From Lateolabrax maculatus (lineage: Eukaryota > Chordata > Actinopteri > Acropomatiformes > Lateolabracidae), in assembly GCA_031216445.1 (NCBI GenBank), contig CM062217.1:27160001-27224000 (forward strand): a stretch of DNA of 64,000 bases, given 5' to 3'. Position numbers and translations under genes: made by a program. Shown one piece after another: positions 26,746 to 38,239 of this stretch. The notes under the pieces are model-generated. The model saw only the letters and a program-made list of their open reading frames with translations. It was not told the DNA's origin and searched no databases. Positions within the stretch are counted from its first letter, which is position 1, and each line of letters opens with the position of its first letter.

Positions 26746-27954
26746 ATTAATTGGAAAACTGTTCAGCAAATAAGTGTATTTCGAAAAAAAAATTAAATAT
26801 TCTTTATTTTTATGCTAGTGACTCCCCAAACAGTTAGATGTTAAGGTTAGATGTAAAAGTTATTCAAAGCAATAAAATACCCCACATGCACATGCTTTTT
26901 TTGGATCAACATTTCAGCAGGGTGATTTACAAACCTTTATGCCTAAATAGAACTATATCATGAGTTAAATTCTATAAAGATTACAAAAGTATTACAGTGG
27001 GACTGTGACCTCCTTGCTAACGCCTAATGGCTTAAGAAATGTGATTCGGCACAACAACATCTGGAGCTTTGGTGCCACCACTGATGTGGAAAGTTAGCCC
27101 TTTCAGTGCTATGAATGATGACCATGAGCTCTCTACCGACTGAAGTGTGGGCTTTCAACAGCAGCTCTTGTGTCGTCAGAGCATCCAAGATGGACTGTGT
27201 CTTCCTCCATGTCCACTGTTTCTAATCTCCAGACTCTCTAAATTGTCACTTCACACTGCAGAATGAATAACCTTTAAACAAGGATAGAAAAGGGGCTCAA
27301 GAGGTCAGAGCCCATTGGACAGAGCCTATACATGAGGTGACTGTTAAAAACATTTTTTGACTAAGAGTTAAAGATCACAATGTTGTTTCGCTCTTTATCC
27401 TGATCTGAGTCCTTCAATATTATACTTTCCTTTGATGGTTTCCTATATTTTATAATATTCTGTACAGTTTAACATATGCTAAACATAAACTAAGAAAGTG
27501 GAACAATCATCAAGAGCAGTTGGGGCAGAGATCAGCAAAAATATTCAAAATACACAACTGCAAAAGTATAGCAACCATGCTATGTATCAAGATGAACTGC
27601 AGTATTTTTGTATTTTTAAAATAAAAACATAGATTTCCAAGGAAGCATGAAATTATTTCACAAACCTCCACTCTATATTTGATCAATTACTTCACCAGCA
27701 GACTGACTCAGCTGATCAAGCAGCTGAGCATGAGAGAAACAGCTTGTCGGCTGACAAAAGTTTATCAAAGTTAACATTAGCTTCGAGAACAGCAGGATGG
27801 AAATATACCAACCAACACATTTCACCCACCGTATGCTCCATTCTCGTGACTCTCAAATAAACCTGAGAAAATTACAGGGTACACTGTCCAATTACCAGTG
27901 TATCTGTTTGCGTATATGAAGTCATCACACAGACAGTTACAGGGAAAGTTTCTT

Positions 27955-28105
27955 TTTTTTTTCAAATACAAAATACATAACACAAATTGATAGAAAATAC
28001 AAAACCATTTCTATCAAGTCCATCAAATTAGAAAATACTATTTTGTATTTTAAATGCAGATTTTAAATACATTTATCAGATATACTGCACATCCCTGGTT
28101 GGGGG
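27955..28105 (+). repeat. dispersed repeat fragment (ACTGCACATCCCTGG end)
   Basis: AAATACAAAATACATAACAC, then TATTTTGTATTTTAAATGCA and a terminal ATACTGCACATCCCTGG, an arrangement I recall from a fish repeat family with CCAGGG ends. Only one end is clear. Confidence 0.45.
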
Positions 28106-30063
28106 GACTTTTGTGTTTTTATGCCCAGGGGCCAACTATCTCATAATCCATCCATGCCTTTTGGCAGTTTAACCTTCCAGTTGCACAATCATCAGGGCAG
28201 ACCTTTAATCTTTAGGATCTGTAGCCCGTAAGGCTCTAAGAGCAGTCAGATTGTGGTTTGTTTCACCCAAACTTTGCAGTATAACTTTCCAGCCTATTGA
28301 GTCCAATGCATGACTTAATATATTTAGTCACATTTATATGTGACATACTCCTTTCACTGAAACAAATATGTAACACAACATTTGCAAAAGGTTTTCTAAT
28401 TAAGCTGTCAAGCACCGATCAGTCTTTTGCTCTGCCTAAACTGCTGCTGCTGCACTGCTCAATGACAGTATCAATGCTGCTGCTCATATGAAGTTAAAGT
28501 GAAATGCTGCGGGGTGTGACATGCTAATAGCCAGGTGCCAAATATTAAATGTTCATAGACTGTACTTACATATTAATATAACATGTGAGTTGGCTGACTA
28601 CACAGTTCCCATTGCGTAGAAAAGAGAACATTTGAACAGTTACTGCACCTTTAAGAACACTTCTTCTTCCCAGTGCAAACATTAGCCATCAAAGTTACAA
28701 GGTTTGACTGGAAATTGTCTCAGACTTCCCACTACTGACTTGGAGGGCTTTTGGTAGTCAGGCGCCAGATTTCTGGGAGGGTCAGTTCCCTTGCTCATTT
28801 CCCATCCCAATTCAATGTGGTCTCATCCAGAGACCCACAATTGTTTCCTTTAGCCTGCCCAAGGTACAGTGCTGCTTTTGTTCCATCTCTTCATTGGCTC
28901 TGAATACAGTCCCAGAGCCAGACAAACCTGTAGGATATGTTATCAGGACTCTTTGTCCTGGTTCTTAGCTTCCCCTGCCCAGATCCCCATCCATACAACA
29001 GAGGAGGGACACCAATGCAGGGAAAGACTCTGTATCTGTGTTTCCCTTAGCCACTCTGAGGAGGCTCAACAAACTGGCTAACATGACTTCTGGTACAATT
29101 GTAATAAATGTTGATCCAGATTTCACAGGAAATTACTTGACTGTGTGAGCCTGATCAGAGCATTTTGCGCTACATTTTTTTCTATAAACTCTGATCAAAT
29201 CGTAAACCTGCCCTCAGAGGACCACAGCACTGTTTTCAAAATTTTAGCCAATTATTAAGTTGTGTATTTTGCATTACTGCTGAGCTTTTTCCAATGCATG
29301 CCATAGTGTTCCATATTTCTGATTTCCCTACCATACAGGTTTCCATTACGTTCTATTATTTTCATTATGACTACTATTAAAACTAGTATAAGGTAAAACT
29401 ACTAATTAGACTATTACAAATTAATACTAAAGCAATTCTGATTTTAATATGTCAATTATTTAACTGTATTAGGAGTGCAAATTAATTTGAAAACTTTGCC
29501 CTGCATCACCATGCAACAATTTGGCAACAATAATAGCAGCCACAATTTTCACAGGTTTATTTGCATCAACTAGGGAAATTGATGGAGACAAATGGCTGCC
29601 TCAAAGGAAAGACTTTCACCCTGTAAGTAAATGCTTACTCCAACTCATTTGTTGGAGAAAGTATCATAATGTAAATAACTATGTAAAGCAGGAATTATGT
29701 CATTACAAAAATATATATTTTTTTGTTTTCCAGCAAGTTGTGTTATTTCTAAATGCTGTTATATATCATGGCACTGTACCAATGTATTTTCTGCCAGTTG
29801 GCTGCATGTGCATAGATTTGATTGGCCAACATCGTGCACTGTCATGATCTTGCTTGCGCTACAGTAAACATTGAGCCGGCATCAAAAAACTTTGCTGGAC
29901 TACTCTGTTTTGTTTTTTGCCAGAGCCCTCTGATGTGGCTTCCCCGCTGTGCCAACACAGTGGTCTCACTGAAGGCTTCTTTGAGGCAAAGTTATTGTCA
30001 GTCTGAACATGGCTAATGGATCAATAATTTCAGTTACTTTAAGTAGTCTGTAGACAAAAGAAA

Positions 30064-30290
30064 AGGTGGAGGTTGTGGTGGATGGATGGATCAATAAAAC
30101 CATGTGACTTTGACACAGGAGACTGCTGTTCGTTTCCTACTCATGATCAACATTTTTAACCATTACCATGGTCATCGCATAGCCTTAACCAAGTAGTTAC
30201 TCTTTTAACCAACCCCTAACCAAGTTGTTTTTGTTTCAAAACCTAGACCCTATCTTAACTATACAGCCAACATTTAAATGGCTAACCAAG
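30064..30290 (+). repeat. dispersed teleost repeat (CCTAACCAAG type), copy 1
   Basis: Contains AAACCATGTGACTTTGACAC, AGGAGACTGCTGTTCGTTTC, AACCAAGTAGTTACTCTTTT and CCCCTAACCAAGTTG, a known style of fish dispersed repeat rich in CCTAACC. A related copy is at 42738-42860. Confidence 0.55.
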
Positions 30291-32619
30291 CTCAAAAGAA
30301 AACTGTTGAACTATTGAAATGAGCTGATGGAAAAAAAACATAAGACCCTGACTAAGAGGAAACGCCATCAACTAATGAAAAATCTTCATTGATTCGTTAC
30401 TTCCCCCATTGCTAACTTCAGTCATCAGCTGCAGTGCAAATCACACCAGGTGGTACTATTGGTAGCATCAGTAAGTCTCTCACTTCATGGTCACATGCTT
30501 AATTTCAACATGACATTTCATTTGCCTTCATCATTGGAAACAAATCATCCACAAACCCCATGGTTTTCTCATCATCATTATTCTTACTAATATATTAACT
30601 AATTGGTTTTGTTTAAGCCTACTTCTGTATACTGGACAACTACATAAAAAGCTTGTATCCTTTATCCATATATTGTACATTAGGTACATATGTTCCAGCT
30701 ATGAAGGACATTTACTGTATTTTGAACAACAAAAGGAACAATGACCTGCATCATAGTTATATGCTCTTTCTGAATTTGTGTATTTTTTTGGCGACATCAA
30801 TTTCACATGTGATGTACAGTAGTCATGTTATCTAGGATAAAATCCACATGTTGTGTTGCTGCTGGTTCAGAGCACCGGAACGTCTTTTAGTCCAACTGAA
30901 GCATTGGTAAAAACAAAGTTCTCTTTCCATTTTCTAGTAAAACACCTACCTGTGCTCTTGGAACACAGACAGACCCGTGAAAATGTACTAACTGAGTTCA
31001 CAATTGGACATGTTATTATAACAAATATGCAGGTGATCTCACAGAGAATGTGACATTTCAAAAGGATGGAACACTATCCCAGAAGTAGTGAAGCAGTGGG
31101 AGACAACATCGGTCCGTTTATGCAGTTGGACCCAAGCTAGATTCAAGCATATTTTCAGTTTGTCGTTGTTTCCAACACTGTGCAGTATCACTGAATAGAC
31201 TGTAGTAAATGACTGTCGCATCCTCATGTTTGACTTTATAGAAAATGCTTTGCTGCCTGTTAGCTTATCCCCCATTGTTCTCCCAGTGATGCTTGTATGA
31301 CCTCACTGACCATCCTTCTCCCAGTCCCATGTGGCAGCAGAATTGTACGCAGCATGTCAGTTTTCCTTCATTCACTAATCTTAAGCAAGCCCTTACACAG
31401 GGCATCCATCTATACTGGAAAAGGTAAAACAAAATAAAATTAACTGTAATTTTAAAGAAATTAAAATGACTGAAATGTATTTAATCCTATTGTGGCAACC
31501 TTGTTTTTCTGCCATGCAATGCCAAGTGTTATTTCATTATATCAATTCAGTTAAGATAACATGAGAAAAACAGCTTATTTCCTGGTGTACCTCTTTTAAA
31601 AGCTAATACAGGCTATGTTCATTTCTTGGAAGGAAAGAAATTCTTGAAAGAAATCATGCTATATTCAGCACCCTATCTAAGTTGATTAATTGGTTGTTTG
31701 GGTCTTAATCAACCATGACATATGTAAGATGACTGTTGGCAATTTGTGTACTTTCTGGAATATGCTGCTATACAGAAAGCTCACATGACAGGAGGTAGGA
31801 GGATGCACTGTGAAAGGAATAAAACAGCATTAATCAGAGTAACTGTGACAGTGATGCACTGACAGAATGACATTGTCAGTTCATGTCAATCTCCATGAAA
31901 CTTCATTTTTTCCATATTTCAATGAACAATCTCAAATGTGGAGACAGGAGAGTGTTCAGTATCTGCATAATTACAGATTTTTGAGGCTCAGGATGAGGAC
32001 TGAACATGTTCAAATCTTAGAAATCTGTCAGGGCACACAGTCACACACACCAAGAAACTTTTTAGAGAAACAGAAGTCCCTGCTCTTGAGATTGGTACAG
32101 CTCATACAGATTATATCACAACAATGAGCTTTAAAAAATATTAATAAAAATTTAAATGGTTGTGGCACATTTTTTTTACATAATGATGGTTAAAACGTCG
32201 AGACTCCCAAATTCATTCTCTCATCATCAAATCTTGACTCCAGATATTCTTTTTTTTCTTTTCTTTTTTTTATAGCTGAAGAATAAAAACACCAACTTCT
32301 GACAAAGATTTGATATGAACAATCTAAATCACAGCAAACACATATAATGCTTGTATGGAATAGAGAGGTCAGACGCTTAAATCCTAAACTCAGACTACAT
32401 ATTGCCTCCATTTGTGTTTAGTATTTCTATTTAATTCTGAATATGTTGTTTGATGGCAAAAATCCACAGGGCCAGGAATATCTGACTTAATTTCATTTCA
32501 GATTTTTCTTTAAACATGAAAAAAAATGTCATTGTGTTTTCATTATTGCACTTGTCTCTGTTGTGTAAAAAAGACAGATGATGGCACTAGAATCAAGATA
32601 ATGACATTTGATTCATTCT

Positions 32620-32694
32620 TTTTCTTGAAACAGATTAATCAGTTTAAATTAATCTGATTTCAGTGTCAGATTTGATCACTTTGTTTCAAGAAAA
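32620..32694. repeat. nested inverted repeat downstream of isl1
   Basis: Outer perfect 13-bp arms TTTTCTTGAAACA (32620-32632) and TGTTTCAAGAAAA (32682-32694) enclose inner 9-bp arms CAGATTAAT (32631-32639) and ATTAATCTG (32648-32656). It lies about 1 kb past the isl1 stop. Confidence 0.7.
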
Positions 32695-33029
32695 TAGGAT
32701 TTTAGGAATCGGAAGTTTTGTTAAGCTCGAGACATTTTGCTGTGGATTTTGTTTTAATGCAGGTAGGCAGCCTATAGGTAAACTGAGACAGCATCTGCAC
32801 CAACATGACACCCAATTAACCACAGGATATCCATCAAGCCACTTAATAGAGGTGATGTTCCGCCTCATGTGTGAATATTCGCAAGAGAAAAAAACACTTT
32901 AAAGATAGAACTCCTTATTATCATATTTTGTAAAAAAAAAAAAAAAAAATTAAAATAAACATGAAACATTAAATTAAGATAGAAAATCCACAGACCAAAC
33001 TCAAATCTTTTTTGTTTGTTTTTACTTCA

Positions 33030-33705
33030 GTTAAGAAAGTTACACAAAAGGTGGCAAATTTGTCGACAATAAATAATAAATAATTTTTGTTGCACGGGAA
33101 CAAACGAAACATTTTCTTCCAGAGCTAACGGTATTTTTAACTTATTATTAATTATACACATCTTTGGGAAAGAAAAAAAATATTCTCGGACGGACACTAA
33201 CTCACACAAATGTCCCACGAAGCTTGTGGCAAAATAGAGGTATACCTTGTTGCAAATGCTTTAGTACTTGGGTCATGAAGGAAATCGTGTAATTAAATTA
33301 AGAAAAGCGGTGCTGTTTCCCTCCAAATGGTCTATTATATGATGAGGTGCATGTATGAATTAAAAAAATCACCAGTCATTGTTTTCTATTCAAAGAAGCG
33401 CACAGCATTTCGCAAGTATAGGATTTCGATTTCTCTCCTACTCAGAGGTCCCATTTATCGATGGAGTCAGGTTCTTGTCTTCTCGTTTTGGCAACCGTAA
33501 CCAGGCGTGTGAACGTGCAGCACCGGTCATGATGACGCATCCGTCTGTTTCCTCTGGATGGACATTAGAATGGGTGGCTGTGGTAAAATCCCATGATTGT
33601 CTTCACAGTGTCAAAATACAACCAGGGGGGTTGTTTGGTGCAGTCGGGAGGGATGCGATGAACAGGGGCTGTGTGTTCAATTCAGTCCGTCCATGCGGCG
33701 TCTGC
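33030..33705 (-). other. isl1: isl1 3' untranslated region, end not determined
   Basis: Sequence directly after the stop, unique-looking and without dispersed repeats as far as I can see. I found no canonical AATAAA on the minus strand within roughly 1 kb. An ATTAAA variant lies near 32752-32757 and a weaker GATAAA near 33453. The true 3' end therefore cannot be set from sequence alone. Adjacent sequence at 32930-32950 is an A-run. Confidence 0.45.
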
Positions 33706-33822
33706 TCAGGCCTCGATGGGGCTGGATACCATGCTGTTCGGCGTGTCTGGAAGCTGAGACGACATGGACGCTACCTCGCTGCCCGTCGAGTTCGAACCCG
33801 GTCCGCCCTCCGAGAAACTGAC
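33706..33822 (-). CDS. isl1: isl1 coding exon 6 (C-terminus and stop)
   Basis: The acceptor is GTCCCGCAG|GTCAGTTTC. It encodes 38 residues, VSFSEGGPGSNSTGSEVASM and onward to PNSMVSSPIEA, then TGA at 33706-33708. Serine replaces the mammalian asparagine in VNFSEGG. The preceding intron (33823-35462) is 1640 bp, the longest in the gene. Confidence 0.95.
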   Translation of the reverse strand, partial: VSFSEGGPGSNSTGSEVASMSSQLPDTPNSMVSSPIEA

Positions 33823-36800
33823 CTGCGGGACACATCAAATAGAGGTCAGGAACACCTAGACACACCACAAGAGAGTTTGTGTCAGAGAGATGACCAGAAA
33901 CGCAAATTCAATTTCTCACCGGGTAGGATGGAGGCACAGACTAAAAACTGTCTGATGAAAGCGCTATGTGGATACACGCATGTTTTAGTTGATTTACAGT
34001 CAGGTATTCTTCCAAAGCATGCTGCAGACAACTGCAGAAGGTATGTTGGCCAATGAAAATTAACCTTCAAAGACTTGAAACTTAATTGTTTAAGCTCAGT
34101 AATCCATCACAGTGACTCTTATCGGTGTCAGAGTTTGATTGACAATGATTGTTGTTATTAATTATAGATTGCGTTGTACTGCACTGCATAGGAACCGTAC
34201 AATACCAAAAGCAGCCTGATAATTGTACAGTAAATAAAGTGAAAACCGGTGGCTGTCTGGAAGTTTGAACACACATTTAAAGCTCTGAAACACTTGTGTG
34301 CCTACAAGTGATGTATAAAAAAATGGGATTAAAAAAAAAAATGAAAAAAAACAAACACTCTAGGTCCCGAAGTCGGCCGAGTTTCAAAGGTAAGCACTCT
34401 GCTGGGTTAATGTTTTTATAAAGCCATTTCCCATAGCTGAGATCTTAACCCCGGTCTTCAGCTAAATGAAAGAGTACCCCAGTGTTTACTCAGTCCATAA
34501 CTACACACACAACACAGCTTACCCGAAACCAGAGAACGGATAAACTGCGTGTCACATTCTAGTTCTTGTCATAAATTCGAATAATCTACTTATGTGTCAA
34601 AGGAACACATGATGTTGTTTTGTGTCAACCTACAGCCTCAACGCTTCCATGCTGGAGGAGACTGTGTCATGCTGTCAAAAATAAATGAATCAATACAAAT
34701 ACAATGATCTCCAAAGGTTTAAAAGCCAACGTTGGCCCTGTGTTTTGTCTCGACTCATCAGGAGGAGAGAGTCCTGGCCAAATTATGAACAGGCCTGAAA
34801 TCTAAGAATATGAATTTAATAGAAAACGTGTGAACCAGTTGGGACATCAGTAGTCTTGGGTGCTGAATACTGGTTATAAAGTCGGTCAAAACGAACAACC
34901 TAGACCAGCTGTAACGGCTTCATTAAAATGAGCAGAGACCCTGTTTCTCTGTTCTGCCAAACGCCCTTCACTCTTGAAGGAAAGTTTTTTTTTTTTTTTA
35001 ATCATGTTGGAAAACTAATAAAACATCTGTACCAACATTAAACCACCCTGTCATTTAATAGATGTGATGCTGCGCATCCTAATGTCCGCGGAAACATTCT
35101 GAATTTGAATAACCAAAAATCCAAAGGGACGTAGAAAACGCTTTTATAAAATTTGGTTTTAATACAGACTTTTACTGTCCATCATAGTGTCAGCAGTTGC
35201 ATGGGATACAGGAGTCGCCATCACGCAAACAGCACATATTTGTATGATTAAATTGCTATTTAAAATGCATTTTCCATACAGATAAAATGGTTGTGTTTGT
35301 TTTGTTTTGTTTTGTTTGTTTTGTTTTGCAAAGAGAACCACTGCACACAAAATGTTCAGAATAGAAGTTGAATATCTAATAGGCCTATTGCAACAAAATA
35401 AATACACAGCCTTCATTTAAAGCAGAACGGACTTGATGACATAGTGAACAAAACCAACGAACCAGTTGCTGGAAGGCCGGCTGGTCGATGTCGCTCTGCA
35501 GGGCGAAGTCGCTGAGAACTTTCCAGGGCGGCTGGTAGCTCTGCACCTCCACCGGGTTGGCCTGGATGCCGCCGTCGTGCCGCTCCGGACTGGCTGCCAC
35601 CATCGGGGTGCCCGTCATTCCCTGGATGTTCTACAAGAGGACGTGTCGTGGTCAGCACCCAGTATATACATCGTTCACTGTGGGTGATTACAGATGATAG
35701 GGTGGGTGGCTGGGTGTGTGTGCGTGCGTGCGTGCGTGCGTGCCTGTGTGTGTACTGGAAGGAGGAGGGGGGAGGGTGGCTCTGAAATGAATCCACCAGT
35801 CAATCTGCAGAACAATCAATAAACAAGCAAACAAGTAAACACGGAAGTAAACAGATGAATATGTTTGTGTGTATGGTGAAAACTTGCTGTGTGCCTTTGC
35901 TCTTGGCAGGTTTGACCTCACAGCCCTGTATGGGCTCCTCCATAACACTCCTATCCCTTAAAACAGCTCGAGGCCTTTATCATCCGTCCGTGGATGATAA
36001 ACAACATAAACCGTGGGAATTTTTCCTTCCCCCTGTACTGTGTAAATTTGGATTTGGGGGTTTGTGAATAAAATTGACTTGCCTACTCTGCAAGCTTATT
36101 GGTCGTTCCACTTAAACAGATGCTACCATACATTTAGTCAGGGGTTAAACATTTAATAATGTAAGAGCAGACAGAGTTGCAGTATTTAGGATCTATATTT
36201 AGTCAAAGGATACAATATATAAGTTTTGTCCTAACGTGGTCTATTCCATGCTTATTTCAGCATGATGTCAGTATGAAAGATTGAAGAGGTGCAGCTCAGC
36301 TGGTCCGTCCTCTTACCGTCTTGTCATTGGGCTGCTGCTGTTGCAGCTGCTTCATCAGCAGGCTCCTTTTCTTGTCCTTGCATCGCTTGTTCTGGAACCA
36401 GACCCGGATCACCCGCGGGCTGAGGCCGGTCATCTCCACCAACTGCTCCTTCATTAGGGCATCGGGCCTCGGGTTGGCGTTGTAGCAAGTCCGCAGCGTG
36501 TGCAGCTGCTTTTCGTTTAGCACCGTTCGGACCCGGGTGGTCTTCTCCGGCTGTTTGTGGACGTGAGGCCGCAGCGCGGGCTGCCGGGCCGAGATTGGTT
36601 CTGCTGTTGAGAAAGGACGGGAAGACAACCCAGGGATGGCGAAATCAAATTATCTGTCTGCAGAGTGGCTGTACAAGCCCAGATAAAGAGGGGAAATTAT
36701 GTGGACGGACAAGAGAGGCTTATGAGTTTTATTGAAGTATTTTCCAGCCACATATGCTCCTACAGCGCATGCTGTGTCTCTTTTAAACATCCTTATAGAC

Positions 36801-38208
36801 ACCTTTCTGGATTAATTATACTTTACAAACACAACTCTGCTGACGATAAAGGCTACTGAATAATACCAGCAAAATTCTACTTTGCGTTTGTAAATTCTGC
36901 TTAACACAGTCCTGTGGTAAACTGCCTCTAAATACAACCATATTTCATGGTTTCGGAATCTCAAGGCTTCACTGCATATTATGTTTAAATGGGGGAGAAC
37001 AGTGGAGCTCTGACTGACTCATCTGACTCAAGGTCAAAATACATTAAAAACCTCCAGGGCAGACTGGTGATACGGCAGGCTACTTTTTGCTATAGAAAAC
37101 CCCCAGCCCATTTCAGATCTGCAGAGCACTGCACAGCATTTCTAGTTAGGACAAAACGCGTCCCTCCAGCAGTGATAACTTGGTGTAGCTTATTTCTGAC
37201 AGCAGCGCCCACTGTATCTAATCTACCGAGCCTGGCCTGACTGGACAGTGGTATGCAGAAAACAAAACATATCAAGAGGAGCAGAAACCAAAAGCAGGCC
37301 AACAGAAAACCTAAATGAGTCAAATATGAAAGCAGAAAAGCTGATCTTGTTAGCTCTAGGAGCTATTTGCCTGTGACTGCATGACAGTTAAATTAAAACA
37401 GAGATCACTCTGACATAATATTCTGTCTGTAGAACACTGCGCCTGGCTACAACTCAGTGTGAAACATAAGAGGTGTAGTTAATCTGAACATGAAACATCA
37501 CAGTCTGGTGTCTTATGGAAGTCAACTCGGAGAATCCGTTTATTCCAGCACCTGACCAAATCCAATTACGGAAAAAGGCTTCGGAACTTCGGTGATAGAA
37601 AAATGTCCCAGCCAGACACGCCAAGCAAGTTAAGGTAGGGCTATATGTTTGTCAGCAGTATCAGTCCTCGTGGGCTGTCTCCCACTCCCCGGGATTTTAC
37701 CTGCCATTTGCAGCGGTCTGGCGGGGTGCAGTGGGCTGAGCGGGTCTCCGGAGCCCAGGCTGGCCCGTTCCACCACGTCGTGGTCGGCCCGGCAGAAGAG
37801 CCCGTCCTCCCGCAGAGCGAACTCGTCCCCCGGGATAAGCTGCCGGCTGCAGGCCACGCAGCGGAAACACTCGATGTGGTAGACCTTGGAGCGGGCCCTC
37901 ATCACGAAGTCGTTCTTGCTGAAGCCGATGTTACATTTAGCGCATTTAATCCCGTATAACCTGCGGAGCACACACACCGATCAGTTCAGTCCGATCCTGA
38001 CTTCAGGCAGCTCAGTCAGTGACAAAAACTATTTATAAAATATACAGTATGGACGAAATAACATGATCCATAATTTGGCAAAACAATAATAATAATAATA
38101 GCGTAATAATAATATCCAATTCATATACATAATTTAAAACAATTGTAAAACAATTGTAAAACAATATGTCCATACCATGTAGCCTAGTATTATAATGCTT
38201 AATGTTTT

Positions 38209-38239
<31 letters not shown>

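Larger units (their letters stand above)
22381..32619. other. intergenic, no gene seen
   Basis: Ten kilobases of AT-rich sequence with scattered repeat fragments listed separately. A CTTTATTGGC-type fragment sits at 22770-22830. The stretch at 24590-24750 (ATTAATGCATGGCAG, GATAATGATTAAGG) and the less AT-rich 28690-29090 show no protein homology I can name. Confidence 0.6.

Noticed and set aside
28869..29081. 70-codon frame in a GC-richer stretch (28690-29090), considered as an exon
   Set aside because: No acceptor/donor pair with family-recognisable peptide; nothing supports a gene.
29521..29847. 108-codon plus-strand frame with hydrophobic stretches
   Set aside because: AT-rich chance translation with no signal peptide logic, domain or exon boundaries.
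33379..34056. 225-codon plus-strand open frame, the longest in the window
   Set aside because: It is antisense to isl1 exon 6 and its 3' untranslated region, and the translation has no recognisable domain. The GC-rich exon explains the lack of stops.
37645..37959. 104-codon plus-strand frame
   Set aside because: Exact antisense shadow of isl1 exon 3.
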